A DNA stretch of 64,000 nucleotides from Doris montereyensis. Taxonomy: Eukaryota; Mollusca; Gastropoda; Nudibranchia; Dorididae. A program made the translations under genes and the position numbers. The DNA lies in NCBI GenBank assembly GCA_037039925.1, contig JAXRKP010000851.1, forward strand, positions 133,501 through 197,500, in the 5' to 3' direction. This document shows positions 45,530 through 57,670 of this stretch, piece after piece (within the stretch, counting starts at the first letter, position 1; the number at the start of each line of letters is the position of its first letter). The notes below the pieces were generated by a model. That model was not told the origin of the DNA. It made no database searches and was given only the letters and a program-made list of their open reading frames with translations.

Positions 45530-46000
45530 GACCGAAGTTACAAATGTAAAACTGATAGAGCTCCAAATTATTTAAATGACCTGATCTCTAGTTATGTTCC
45601 ATCTCGCCAACTGAGATCTACAAATCAATGTCTGTTAAGCGTTCCCCCAAAAGAAAGGCCTGACAAAACTGGCACTGTGCTCTTTTATATACGCAGGTCC
45701 TCACGTCTGGAATTCCCTTCCGCTGTCAATCGATTTTACGTCGGAAGACACCTTTAAAAAACATCTCAAAACATATCTCATGCGATTCTTCTTAGAAGAA
45801 TAGTAATTGTGTTAATTATGTGATTTTAATTCATGTACCATACACCTTTATAAATGATATTATGCTTTCATGTATTTATTTATTTAATTATTTTATATAT
45901 ATGTGCATTGCTCCTGTTTTTTACTATGTATGCATAAATGCGCCTAGAGCTGTCGTAAGATGGGAGTGGGCGCTATAGAAATGAATTATATTATTATTGG
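45530..46000 (+). mobile_element. CR1/L2-like LINE 3' fragment with ATT tail
   Basis: Reads DRAPNYLNDLISSYVPSRQL then RSTNQCLLSVP, the APxYLxDLLxxYxPxRxLRS signature of the LINE RT end, followed in other frames by LEFPSAV. The 3' end GCGCCTAGAGCTGTCGTAAG, GCGCTATAGAAATG and ATTATTATT matches the (ATT)n-tail class. Confidence 0.8.
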
Positions 46001-47450
46001 ATGCGGCCAATGCCAGAGGGAGCAATAATACTGTTCACACCTTGTCCCTCGATCGCGATGAGCGTCCGGTCCTAAAGACGTCAGGGGATTGCATGCCACT
46101 TACGATATGAAGAAAGAGATCAATTCAGTCCAATTCAATCACACTTATTGATCCTTTAAAAAAAAGGAAATTATACTTGTGTTATAATAATTTCCGTTTG
46201 GAAAATAAAAAGAATACATCAAGAATGCATTTAAATTAAAAACAAAAGTAACAAGTTAATCATTAAATGTATAGATTTTAGGAGAAGTATTAAGACGCAA
46301 AGGTGAGAAATCGATAAATGTGGGCAGAGTCCGGAAGACTTAAATTCTAAAACAGACATTTAGGCAGTCACTACTGTACAAAGTGCTCTCACACTCTAGT
46401 AAACGAGGGTGGTCAGACGCGAAAGCCAGTGGCGAGCCGTTGAAAAACAAGCTCGCCAGACACCCCTCTCTCTTTCTTCACGTTACGCAGTAGTTAAATG
46501 AATGATTGTCTGCTCTGATTGGTTTAATCAGATTGTGCTAAAATTAGGCTTTACAATGATGCCCCATAGTCCGTGGATGTCAAAGTTAAGAGCTCATCCG
46601 AGGCGATTGAAGTTTTTAAACCCTCCGTAGAGCCACTTGCGTAAGAAAGAGAAAATGAGCCCACCAAAAGAAAGCTCATTCAATTTTGCATTGGAAACTA
46701 CTATTGCGAGTTACCGCGACAGAGCTTTGCTTAACGCGTCCTCAACCAAAAAACGGCATGGCCTTCTAACTAGATCTAGTAAGAGGTACTGACCAGTCGC
46801 TCGGCTTGGGCCGTGTGTGCGTCGACGATTCAGTGTGTAAAGACAAATTATGCTATTTTTTCACATTTTTTACATCGATAAAAAGCTGTCTTGTAGTTTT
46901 GGAGTCGTGAAAAAAATTGGGCTTGTTCTATGTATTCATGACTTCAAGTTTAAGAAGTATGAATTTTGTGAGTGATCATTTTTACGAGATATAGAAGGTT
47001 AAATTTGGTGTTTTGGCCCATTAAAAAATTTGACAAATTTTCAAAAATGATAAAATTAAGTAACTTCGATTAATATTGTCCAACAGAAATGATTGTGGTG
47101 TTAACTTACTCTCAGGTAATAAAGTTCTTTCCAGTGGAAGGAAGTGTTTTTCCATGCTTACACTTGGGATTTCGATTTCGACTACCTAAATACAGATGAG
47201 AAACCGAACGGATCTAACCTTGGGGTCAGCTATTAGGGATTATGATAGATATCTTCTAAATTTGCCTTTAGCCTGGACTCTCACAATGAAATGTGTGTGT
47301 TTAAACAAAGGCAGTACAGTAGCTAAAAATACCATCAACGAGGGCTTCGCAGAAAATGATGCCATTACCTTAGGATCATGACCTTTAGCATCAGACAGAG
47401 GCTTAGACAGACCAATCAGCTTTCTAGAAATAATAGCACTTAAAATAAAT
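46001..47450. other. Spacer with no recognised gene
   Basis: Locally higher GC at 46420-46830, without a convincing open frame or motif. This could be old repeat sequence; nothing can be named. Confidence 0.4.
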
Positions 47451-47755
47451 GACAAAAATAGGTTTGCCGAGCCAATCTGACCATTGAAAGAAGGTCTTAC
47501 CATGGCCCGGTTGAACGATGGGAAGCAGTTAGCAGGTGGCGGGTATGGCCGGGCTAAACACAGCCAGCTGTCTAGCGTGCAGCAGTTTCCGGCCAGGTTA
47601 AACAGACCAGACAAAAATAGGTTTGACGAGTCACTTTAATCGTTCAAAGAGGAGGTGTTACCCACAGCCGGTTTTCACCGGCTTGAACAATGGGAAGCAG
47701 TTAGCGGGTGACCAGGCTTAATACAGCAGCTGGCTGTCTAGCATGCGGCCGTTTT
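47451..47755. repeat. Two-copy tandem repeat, unit about 160 bp
   Basis: GACAAAAATAGGTTTG at 47451 recurs at 47610. Both are followed by CGAG, a diverged centre, AATGGGAAGCAGTTAGC or GATGGGAAGCAGTTAGC, GGGCTAA or GGCTTAA, and GTCTAGC(G/A)TGC. It may be part of a larger satellite. Confidence 0.75.
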
Positions 47756-49340
47756 AAACCTTAATGAGTTAAAAGGCCGATGTAACAAGTACCGCATAAA
47801 GCAAGTAAGCACTTCAGTTTACCATGAGTGAACCTTTTAGAAATAAATGAAAGAAAGAAAAATACTGAAAACCTTTATGACTATGTAGTCTAGCCCTAGC
47901 TCTAGAATCTAATCCAACTCTAGAAAAAGATTTTATCATAACCTCTAATGACTAACAACCCTCTCTCCCCTACCCAAACAAACAACCCCTCTCCCACTGT
48001 TGCGCATACACTGAAGTGTTTAGACCTATGCGGTACGTCAAAGTAAAGCATGCTTTTTCCATATAATGATGTATGTGTTCCAATTTTGCAGTACATATAT
48101 GTGTCCTAGATCTTATGTAGTAGATCTAGATATTAGATCTACCCATTACGAAATTTAAATACTGTGCATGACTATGAAACTCATCACTAGATATTTACAT
48201 CTTTAGATCTGGTTTCTAACATTGTTATAGAGGTATTGTATTCTCGATTTCTAGCATTCTATTATATTTAAAACTAGGATCTGGATTAAAGAGATGCGCT
48301 GCTACTGCTAGATTTGATTCCATCATTCTTAATCTATTTGATTCCAAGAATGTTTGCTGCTGTTCAAGGAACCAGGACGCTCTCTAAATACTAAAATAAA
48401 ACAAAGAGATCACACAATCTGTTATGAGCGGACAAAGTTTTGTTTGATCGAATGAAAAGCAATGTTATTGCAACATAATGCAAAGTGTACCTCTGTAATT
48501 TTCCAAGTAATAAAATGACTAAATGAGGGCAATAATGGCAGTTTCAGCAAGACCGACGCGACGCCATTTTAGTTTTCATGTATCAAAGAGTTAAATTATA
48601 ACTCGAGTACAGCCCCTTGTATTCGCAAATGATTCCTTTCGACCTTTTCATTCTAATATTTTAAATTCCAAATTTAAGGCTCACTCGTTCGTTGTTTGAT
48701 TGCAAAATAACAAAAACAAACAAACAACAAACAAGCAGAAAATAAAAAAATAACATAAATAGACAACAACAAAAAATACCCAAACCAAATCAGACAACAC
48801 TTCAACTTTACAAAATAAACAGAACTTTTATTTTTGGGTCGGAGGTCGATCTCTTCTCTCTTTTTTTTTTAGGAAACTCCCCACATTTACATTGGTACTA
48901 TATCCATGTGAGTCAAACTCGTTTTTTGAAATTGAAATAATAGATAGATAAGTTTAGAACAGGAAGGGAACTAAAGTCGTTTTCTTTTTCACCTTAATCA
49001 AGTTAAATGCACTGTTAAAACAACAGCAGTACCACATAACCACCACCAATAACAATTCAATAACAGCAGCACCAAAAGAACAACACAAAAATAATATAAC
49101 TACAATAATGGTATTTACAACTATAGAACACAGAGATTAATTTACAACAAACAAAACAAAACGTAAATATAAAACGAAAAAGTGGAGGGGGTGGCCCTAA
49201 CGACAATCAAGAGAATGTCGTTATCTAAACATTTAGGGACAAAACATACCCCCCCCCCCAACCTTACCTACAAATGAACACGTCGCGCATCGCCAAACCA
49301 GCAAGCAAATTAGCAAAATTTAAAAGATGACAATGTGTGG
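47756..49340. other. AT-rich spacer
   Basis: No exon or repeat family was recognised. There are CAA-rich stretches at 48690-48790 and 49010-49100 and poly-C at 49250-49259. Confidence 0.4.
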
Positions 49341-49346
49341 AGCATA

Positions 49347-49504
<158 letters not shown>

Positions 49505-49920
49505 AATAGAGCAGTAACATTTTCTTGGCTTTTCATTTAGTCAACTGAGATTCACATAAAGGTAACGCTGTCTTGTACGATAGGGCCTACGGTATACATG
49601 TATACGACATGTATTTTCATTACTTGTATTGTAACCAACACTTATGACGGTCTCATATATCTTATCAGTGTCTGGCACACTGCAGCTTTATATATAGGTA
49701 CTATATAAAAAAAAAGTTCAGAACCCTCCATTGTGACTGAACACTAAACATTAGAGCCTTCCAAATCAGCCAATCGTGTGAGTGTCACATAAGCATTTGA
49801 CTAACTTATGGAAACTATCTTGAGCCAACCTTTAATAATGTATGCAACTGACTGTCTCAGTGATAATGATACACATGCAAATTGTGTACCTCTGTGGAAC
49901 TCCATCATGAATAACCATTG

Positions 49921-50002
49921 GTACAGTAATGGCAGCCTTCCAAATCAGTTGAATCATGTCAGTACAGTAATGTCAGCCTTCCAAATTAGTTGAATCATGT
50001 TA
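49921..50002. repeat. Direct duplication, 41 bp x 2
   Basis: GTACAGTAATGGCAGCCTTC and GTACAGTAATGTCAGCCTTC start 41-bp units at 49921 and 49962 with only a few mismatches. Confidence 0.8.
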
Positions 50003-50547
50003 CATGATTGAGGCTGAGGCAGGCTACACATGATGTATATTATTATTATGTATCAACATCATGGGGATTTACCAGGTATATACGCGTACGCAACGTGATT
50101 ACAGTAAGGTGTAATATATAAAGTTCAAGTGGTGACATCCTCAACATGTCGATAGAAATCTGAAAGTTTTGCCTAATACTAATATAGATCTACGGATTAG
50201 AGAGAACATACTGTTATTTAAATTGATAAAAGCTAACAACATACTTTTAAGTCATTCGTGCCCTGACTGTTCACTCATTGTGATTCGATGACCTTATTTT
50301 AATATTTTATTGAATAACTCTTTTTATTTTCATTTTCTTTCTTTATTTTCAACTACTTTTTCCCCAAAGGATATCTCCCTTGGCCAATTGTGAAGAAGAC
50401 TGGATTTTGACCTTGAAATGAAATAAAAGACAGATTTGATACAGGAAGTAAATAAAAGACTCACGGGCAACAAATTACCTGGACTGGAGTGGTAGGTCGT
50501 CAATCTCAATAATGATAGTGGTGGGCAATGTCTGGGAAGATGCGTGA

Positions 50548-50550
<3 letters not shown>

Positions 50551-50617
<67 letters not shown>

Positions 50618-50626
50618 GAGAGGAGG

Positions 50627-50703
<77 letters not shown>

Positions 50704-50720
50704 ACACACACACACACACA
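50551..50720. repeat. (GA)n / (CA)n compound microsatellite
   Basis: A GA run with a GGAGAGGAGAGGAG interruption at 50610-50632, then GA to 50700 and CA to 50720. Confidence 0.97.
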
Positions 50721-50885
50721 CGTATATGTTATGGCTTTTTATACAATTATATTATTTCAAATGTAATGTTAAAACTTTGGATAGCGACGCCATGGAGAGA
50801 AGTAAAAGATGTCTTTAATTTTGACATTCATTCAACTTTTAAAAAGCCCACAATTATTACATGTGTACATGTAAATATTGTAAGT

Positions 50886-51180
50886 AAGTAAAGTTTCTCC
50901 AAGGCCCTTAAGGCCTAAAGAGGCGGAGCTTATCCCGGTTTCTAAATTCTATAGCGTGAAGCAGACCAGGTGGCAACAATCACCTCCTGGCTAGGACCCA
51001 GGTTTTTACTTCCAACCTAGTGATTGTACTAGTTGTACCCATTTGCATCTGGGTAGAGTGGGGAAAATGCGTGTTATGTGACTTTCCCGAGGAACACAAT
51101 GTCGGATCTGTCTTTGCCAAGATTCGAACTCCGGACCTCATGATCCCGTCCGGCAGCCTAACTGACGGCCACTACATATG
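50886..51180 (-). mobile_element. tRNA-derived SINE (family A), well-preserved copy
   Basis: On the - strand it carries a tRNA-like head (GTGGCCGTCAG, CATGAGGTCC, GAGTTCGAATC). The body has TTCCTCGGGAAAGTC, CAGATGCAAATGGGTAC, ATAGAATTTAGAAACCGGGA and GGCCTTGGAGAAACTTTAC, with a (TTAC)n tail at the + strand left end. Confidence 0.8.
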
Positions 51181-53977
51181 TCATATTTATAAGTATATTG
51201 TCTGCCGTAGACTCTACTCTTTCGTTTCGTACTGTTTACAAGGTTCACTAAATAGGCTAATTAATTTTCATTCCACTCGAGCTTGAATTTTTCTCCTGAT
51301 AGACTAACCAAAAACAAGCAGATCTCTATGCGGTTTTGGAAAAAAACAGGTGCAGGTTAATTCATAATAATCATTACCAAAAAAGTTGAACAAGCACAGG
51401 TAGTCTGAGAAAATGCTTCAACTTTCAGGTTTTCTGCTCTGTGAGCTTTCAAATTTGCAGCCAGTTTTCTTTTCTTCTTCTATGATAAATACATGTAGAT
51501 CTGTCTACAAGTACAAGGTCTGACTTGGGTTTAAGTACAAAAATTTAAGTGATGTCCACAATTAACAGAATTATATAAAAAAAGAAAAAGAAAATTGTTT
51601 AACTCTACTAGATTAATAGTAATAGTGACCAAATTCACTCTTTGATTGCTCAGTTTCTCATTTGAGATTTCATTATGTTGTACATGTATCAATAATATTG
51701 TCAAGCAAGATGACTCCTAACTTATAATGTTCATTGTTATTGTAATTATAATGTGAGAAAGTCATTTTTGTTGCTTCTGCATGTTCTTGTACATAATGAT
51801 ATTGGTAATGTATGCAACTAACTACTAACTAGTGTCACTTTCTTTTCTTTTAAAAAAAATTATTTGGTGCATACACATGTATCATATTCAAATTTGAGAA
51901 ATGTATTTCAACACCCTTAGCCATTGTTTTGTTTTATCCAGACAAACAATACAGTAATACACATAGGATTCTCCGGATGAAACGAATTCAACCTCATTAA
52001 TTAGATTTTTTGAGTGAACATCCCACAAGAGTTGATTTAACTTTTTGATTTCCTTTTTTTACAAGTAATTTTCCCTTGAACAGATGAGATATCCTTGAAG
52101 TTCTTGTGTGCAATAGTAAATGTAAAGTTAAAATTTTGCTTACTGATTCTGATACTAGTGAGACCTACGATACTCATCCAAATATTTCATGCATTTATCT
52201 TGGGTTTCAATAAGGTTTTGAAGTATGCTATGATCACCGGCAAGGAACCTCTGTGTTTTTGTCCATCTCCAATAGGACTAAATTTTAGATCCATCTTCAT
52301 ACAGTCATGGGGTATTTTAGATTGAAATAAATTTCAGGTAATTACATGTACACAATGGATTTGCTTTCCATCATTAAGACCAGATTTTGAACCCTATATC
52401 CATGGTTTGAACTACGGTTATTTGACTTGAAACCACTGCTCAGTGCTAAAGGCAGGTAAATAACAGAAAAACAAGCAAAAGAACACAAAATTTAAAGACA
52501 TTCACAAACATCCATAAAACATATAATTTACCCGTAAATATAATATAATAATACACACAAGTCATAAAACATCAGTTGATAAGAATTATGGTCAACAGTT
52601 TAATTATCATTTGAACATGGTATGAAGTTATTGGAAATTGTTACATACATGTATTTGATATATTTTAAAAATAATGACTACCCATGAGATCAAATGCTCA
52701 TGGATGTCTACTTAACAATCTAACTATTTGAAATCTTTACAATATTTACAATGTAAGTAAAATGGTCCAGAGATAAGGGAAAAGATAATCAAATTTTCAT
52801 TGACTGACAACTGTATCAATTTATTTTAAGCATTTATTGCTATAAAAAACACCCCCACTAATATTACTGATAATAAAGTGAAGGATAAAACCAGCAAATT
52901 AGATTTTGATAATAATAAAGTAAACAGACAAGATTTGAAGTTTAGACAAAGCAATGTGTTTTGTGGAATATAATAAAGACTTTTGCTTTTTTTTTCTACC
53001 AACAGAGCAACAAATGAAGAAAATTTATACAAAAAATCCATAAAGCAGGTCATGTCATTCAAAATAAAGGATATATATGGAAACCACTTTTTAAAAAGAG
53101 ATGAGGAAAGCATTCATTGAAAACGAGAGAGAGCAGCAACAGACAGAGAAAGTGAAGAGAGTCTTTCTTGACTTGTTCAAAATTAAATAACATGTATGCG
53201 CCTTTCGGTCAGGCCAAATCTGATAACACAACTTTAAACCAAGGCTTCTCAGTAATGGTCATAATACCAATAATAGTATTTTAACTGTACATCAAATTCG
53301 ACCTGTTAAACGTAAATAATTGTGAAAATTTACAACTCTTTACATTCATACTCACAAAATATATCATGCATGCAATGAGATATTCAGACCATACATCTTC
53401 CATGCATACATACACACATGAAAAAACTGTGTACCATACTCAAAAATCCTCACAACTATTTAACATATATGAATCATAACTCAATCATCCATAAATAAAA
53501 CTCTCCCTGAGAACAAAATGATGCATTCATCTATCTTCACAACATGACTTCTTAATATGGAGTATAATGAAAATTAATCACTCTTAAGAGTATTATGAGT
53601 AGGATTTTAGAACATGAATTGCATTAGTTTTCTAACAGTCCTTACATAATCCCATAACTCATTTGAATATATAAGAAAATGCAATTTTATCAAATTAGAT
53701 GCTAACATAGATCTTTAACCTAGTGATAACAGCAGAATCCTTGATTGTGCATCAGGAAAAATTAATGCAATCCAGGCTAAATGAGACGGGGAGCATGAAG
53801 AAAGAAACCTTCCGTTCACATTGGGAAAAAGTTTTTGACCTCAGACTGACTCTTAAGTAAGATTGTTCTTATCCACAAGAGCCTCTATTCCTTTGTGAAA
53901 GCTGCCTTTCTTGTGCTGGGCCTGGCTGCTTGTGTGGCCTCAGAGGGGATGGCCATCGTGAGTTAGAGAGCCGCTCT
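51181..53977. other. Downstream region and possible 3' UTR of the I-kappa-B gene
   Basis: No coding similarity was seen. The 3' UTR of the - strand I-kappa-B gene runs into this region from 53977. Several TTTATT (AATAAA on the - strand) hexamers occur, so the polyadenylation site cannot be chosen. Confidence 0.4.
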
Positions 53978-54082
53978 TTAAATTGCAGAACGAAATGTGA
54001 GACTCACATCCTTTATCGGCATGCTTGAGGAAATGTGTTGAATGTTCGAATGAGAGACTGCACGACTTGAAGAACTATCAAA
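53978..54082 (-). CDS. I-kappa-B exon 4 (C-terminus)
   Basis: After acceptor TTTCACAG it reads FDSSSSRAVSHSNIQHISSS and MPIKDVSLTFRSAI with a TAA stop at 53978-53980. Assignment rests on splice phase and the intact short frame. Confidence 0.75.
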   Translation of the reverse strand, partial: FDSSSSRAVSHSNIQHISSSMPIKDVSLTFRSAI

Positions 54083-57000
54083 CTGTGAAAGGAAAAATAA
54101 AATCAAAAGGTTAAATCTATGAGATCAATAAAATGCAACAATGGTATATAAGGGGGAGGGAGTGTTACATCGCATTTTATAAACTGTTAAACATTGTTCG
54201 TGTACCCCGTGTGCTGGCAGTCTTCCAGGATAGAAATAGACGAGTGAACGAATGGCTGAGCAGATGTTCGTTAATGTTCATTTATAAATAAGTCAACAGA
54301 AATTGTAAACCAAACAACAAATTGCAATTTCATGGACAAAAAGATTATTATTACTTTTTTACAGGAAGTTAGAGACTTTTCATTCATTACTTAATAATGC
54401 TCATCTTAGATTCCAAACCATCTTATTATTTACTTTATTAGTTTAAAATTTATAGCAATAAACTAATTTTGACATTAGAATTTTTAATGAGCTTTCAATA
54501 GAAGTGACTAGTAGAATTTACAATTAATAAATGCTTAAATATTAAACAACTTAAGAAATTACTTGTCACATTAGATAATTATCCCGGTAATTATGTTGTT
54601 TGTTTATTCATCATTTATTGCTTTTTGATCATTCCCCAATGTTTTGTGTTTTGTAATCCACATAAGAAGTGAGCAAAGCTGCATTGAGGATTCCACCACC
54701 CACCTCTAGAAAAATATTCTTGTTTAAAAATCTGTTTCAATTCAACAAACTTACCAATTCTTCATCAGAGTTGTCCATATCTGAGTCATCACTCTGAAAT
54801 TGCATTTCGTGTGAAGCACCAAAAATGAGCAGAACTCTGACAGCATCTCCATGGTGACGTCCATATGCCAAATGGATTGGAGTGAGTCCAGCATATGTGA
54901 AAGCATCAATGTTTGTTTCACGTCTCTTCAAGAGAAATTGCAGCATTTCCGTATGTCCCCAGTCAGCAGCCATATGAAGGACCGCACGTCCATTCTTTCC
55001 TTCTGAAGCATTCACGCTGGCGCCGGATGCAAGCAGCACATTCATCACCCTAATATGGCTACCAATAGCTGCTAAATGAAGACACATGAGACCTGTTGGG
55101 AAACAAAACAAAATTTCTTTCGTAACTAAAATACTACATTTGGTAAAATTGGATGAGAAAACATGTTAAAACAAAATATTTTTAAAAACATTGTAGAACT
55201 ACAACAATTAAAAATGGCCTAATTTGAAAAGCTTTAGACTAACCAGTCTACCTAAAGACAAAAAGGTTGCAATAGTATTGTTTCCATGCTATTAAATTTT
55301 AATTGATCCTCAACCTTAGCTAGAACATTTCAGAGACATTGTGAGATTTTTAATCATTAAAAAAATTGTGCATGATTATCATTATTCTGATGCAACTGAT
55401 ATAGATGTAGGAATAAATTTTCTAATTTAAATTTTGACACCAAAAACACCCCAACAAAAAATCCTTATCAAGTTAAAACCAAAACAAAAACAAATTCCAA
55501 CCCCTCTCCTTCACCTTTTTTCTCTCATTGAGCAGATCCAAAAACAATAGAACAAAAACAAAGTACATACCTTCATAATTTCTTGAGTCTAAGTCTTGAG
55601 GTACTCTTTGGAAAGGGGTGGAATAATGATTCAGAGAAATGTCTTTATAGGTCACAGGAGTCAGAAGCACACGGACAATGTCTTCAAAGCCCAGACGACA
55701 TGCATTATGAAGAGGAGTGTTTCCCAACTGATCTCTGACATCAATAGATGCTCCAGCACACATCAGTCTCCATACCACATCACCTTGACGAGTGATGACT
55801 GCGATATGAAGGGGTGTTTGAAGAAGATTGTTGGCTTGGTCTAACCAATCCCAGTCAGGAGCAAGGTTGATGATTTGCATTGTCACTTCTTTCAAACCGT
55901 GAATTATGCTCAAGTGTAAATGACTGGAGATACGAAAAAATAAAACAAGAGGGTAAATATGCAATTGTATGAAAATATGAATCCAAATGATCTAAACGTT
56001 CGTTAATCGTAAACAGAAATCATACTACTACTAATAATAACATCGCTATCTACTTGAATAGGCCTAGACCTAGATATATCTACATACTACCTCTAGTCCA
56101 TCAATATTGAAAAAATCTCAATTTCGGGCGAAAGAATAGAACAAAGGTGGGAATAAACACAAAACGACGAGCAAGTTCAATAAATCTGAAATGTTAAAAG
56201 ACACTCATTCATACGCGGCGATAAGATTCCAGGACAACAAAAAATTAAAGTCCACAAAGTGTGCAGGGGGCTGGCTCAAGGCATAATAATATGCACAGGC
56301 CAATAACTTCGTAAAAGACCTCAATAAATCAGCTGGCGAAGGAGCGCTAGGTAGATTGTGGGTTTTCCACTCGGAAAGCAATAGGCCCCGCCTACTGCGA
56401 CTTGAGGCCCAGGCAAGGAAATTCTTAAAATAGCATCGCGTACTTTCCAAACTGCCTAATTTTAGGCCGTCCGGTTGTCATAGCTGATGGATCTGTGACC
56501 TTTGTCAGCCTACCTCGTTGAACGAAAGAAAGGCACAAAGAACTCAATCGAACTGGAAACAAAATATAGACCAAGAGCTAAATTTTTAGACCTTAATAAA
56601 CCATCTTCTCATACACATACATCTATTCATTCATTCAAATGAGCAACACAGATTTTAAGGTAAAAAATATGGCCTGGCCAAGCTGGTTAAAAACTCCCAA
56701 AGCCCTTCCCGATGCAGAGATCACCCTTGCTAACAGTAAAGTTAGTTACAATGGACGTAAGGGCCTAGTTAAACGACAAAGAAACAAACCCAACCATCAA
56801 TCTATAAACTGCAAACGATTATCCTAGTTCATTTAAGGTAAAATATACCCCCACACACAATTCTTCAACGAGGCCATTCTTCTATCCCTAAAAAGCCACT
56901 CTAGAAAATAGATTTAAATTTATTTGGAAACAAAAAATGACCTACTTGTCTCCATCCTCATCTCCTCTGAAAATTTCGTCAATTTGCTCTACGGAAAAGT

Positions 57001-57386
57001 GTGACGACGAGGGAACACGGTTCACTTCTTGCGTTTGCGCCTCTGGAATAGATTTGCATTCATCTACATTGATTCCCAGAATCACATCTATCCGATGTAC
57101 TGTCAATATTTAAGTTTGAAATACTTTTTTCCAGTTCTACAGAGGATATTGATTTAGACTCTGTTTCACTTGTACTTTTAACATCATCCACGCTCAACTC
57201 CCCAGAAAAATATCCCAACGAACTTAATCCAGAATCAACTCGATCTTCTTGAAGGCTCAGGCTATTCATCCTTTTTGAAAAGTCAATGTCTGAAGTAAGA
57301 GCCGTATTGGCTTGAGTTTGAGATCTACCCAAACGAGCCATATCCTCGTACGCGCAATCAGTTTCAACATCCATGTTTCTTATCAA
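53978..57386 (-). CDS. I-kappa-B / Cactus-like NF-kappa-B inhibitor (gene span, four exons)
   Basis: A cytoplasmic inhibitor that masks the nuclear localisation signal of Rel/NF-kappa-B dimers until it is phosphorylated, ubiquitinated and degraded. Exons in transcription order are 56946-57386, 55571-55923, 54755-55092 and 53978-54082, all with GT-AG boundaries and compatible phases, giving about 410 residues. The N-terminal region has the beta-TrCP phosphodegron DSGLSS at residues 51-56, with a lysine at residue 38 as a candidate ubiquitin site. Six ankyrin repeats follow, three per middle exon, then an acidic SDDSDMDNSDEEL tail like the PEST region of I-kappa-B-alpha. The two ankyrin exons and the last exon have intact frames; exon 1 has one homopolymer shift near 57070. 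The start may be residue 1 or the Met at residue 5. The closest families are I-kappa-B-alpha and Cactus; exact orthology is not resolved. kappa-B-like sites lie upstream. Confidence 0.92.
54755..55092 (-). CDS. I-kappa-B exon 3 (ankyrin repeats 4-6 and acidic tail)
   Basis: Reads GLMCLHLAAIGSHIRVMNVL, LASGASVNASEGKNGRAVLH, MAADWGHTEMLQFLLKRRET and GLTPIHLAYGRHHGDAVRVL, then SDDSDMDNSDEEL. The frame is intact and both splice sites are canonical. Confidence 0.95.
55571..55923 (-). CDS. I-kappa-B exon 2 (ankyrin repeats 1-3)
   Basis: Reads HLHLSIIHGLKEVTMQIINL, then NNLLQTPLHIAVITRQGDVV, GASIDVRDQLGNTPLHNACR and LGFEDIVRVLLTPV. These are three ankyrin units with TPLH signatures. The last residues RNYEG span the splice. 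Confidence 0.95.
56946..57386 (-). CDS. I-kappa-B exon 1 (phosphodegron)
   Basis: Starts MIRNMDVETDCAYEDMARLG and contains QEDRVDSGLSSLGYFSGE; DSGLSS is encoded at 57219-57236. The raw frame ends with a TGA near 57060, but the next frame continues INVDECKSIPEAQTQEVNRV and FSVEQIDEIFRGDEDGD to a GTAGGT donor at 56945. One missing base around 57065-57080 explains this. Confidence 0.88.
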
Positions 57387-57533
57387 ACACAGACAAGGTA
57401 GAAAATATGTTATGTTAAATCCTTTGATAGCAAGTGTTCACCACAAAATTGAAAGCACTGAATGGTGAATTCCAAAGTCACAGCGATGCGACATACGGGG
57501 TTTTATACGACCGTGGTAGCCAAAACTGACTTT

Positions 57534-57542
57534 GGAATTTCC
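57534..57542. promoter_or_regulatory. kappa-B-like half site GGAATTTCC
   Basis: GGAATTTCC lies about 150 bp upstream of the I-kappa-B start, within the right arm of an inverted repeat: GAATTCCAAAGTCA at 57467-57480 against TGACTTTGGAATTT at 57527-57540, 13 of 14 bases complementary. It lacks the leading G of the full consensus. Confidence 0.45.
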
Positions 57543-57659
57543 AAGGAGCTACGTAGGCTAGGCCTAAGTCTCAATCAGCCTGTTCGCATCAGCTTTTGAG
57601 GGTGTGGTCACATGACTAAAACACCCAATCATGATGCTTGGTTTGCACCGTTGAGATTA

Positions 57660-57670
57660 GGGGAATCCCC
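57660..57670. promoter_or_regulatory. Consensus kappa-B site upstream of the I-kappa-B gene
   Basis: GGGGAATCCCC on the + strand, GGGGATTCCCC on the - strand. It fits GGGRNWYYCC on both strands and lies about 275 bp before the start codon. It is likely a Rel/NF-kappa-B site for negative feedback; binding is inferred. Confidence 0.7.

Noticed and set aside
56639..56827. Short + strand frame between I-kappa-B exons
   Set aside because: It is intronic, with no recognisable domain and a length expected by chance.
54737..57386. Alternative reading as an ankyrin-repeat protein of unknown type
   Set aside because: The DSGLSS motif, six repeats in two exons and the acidic tail together identify an I-kappa-B protein.
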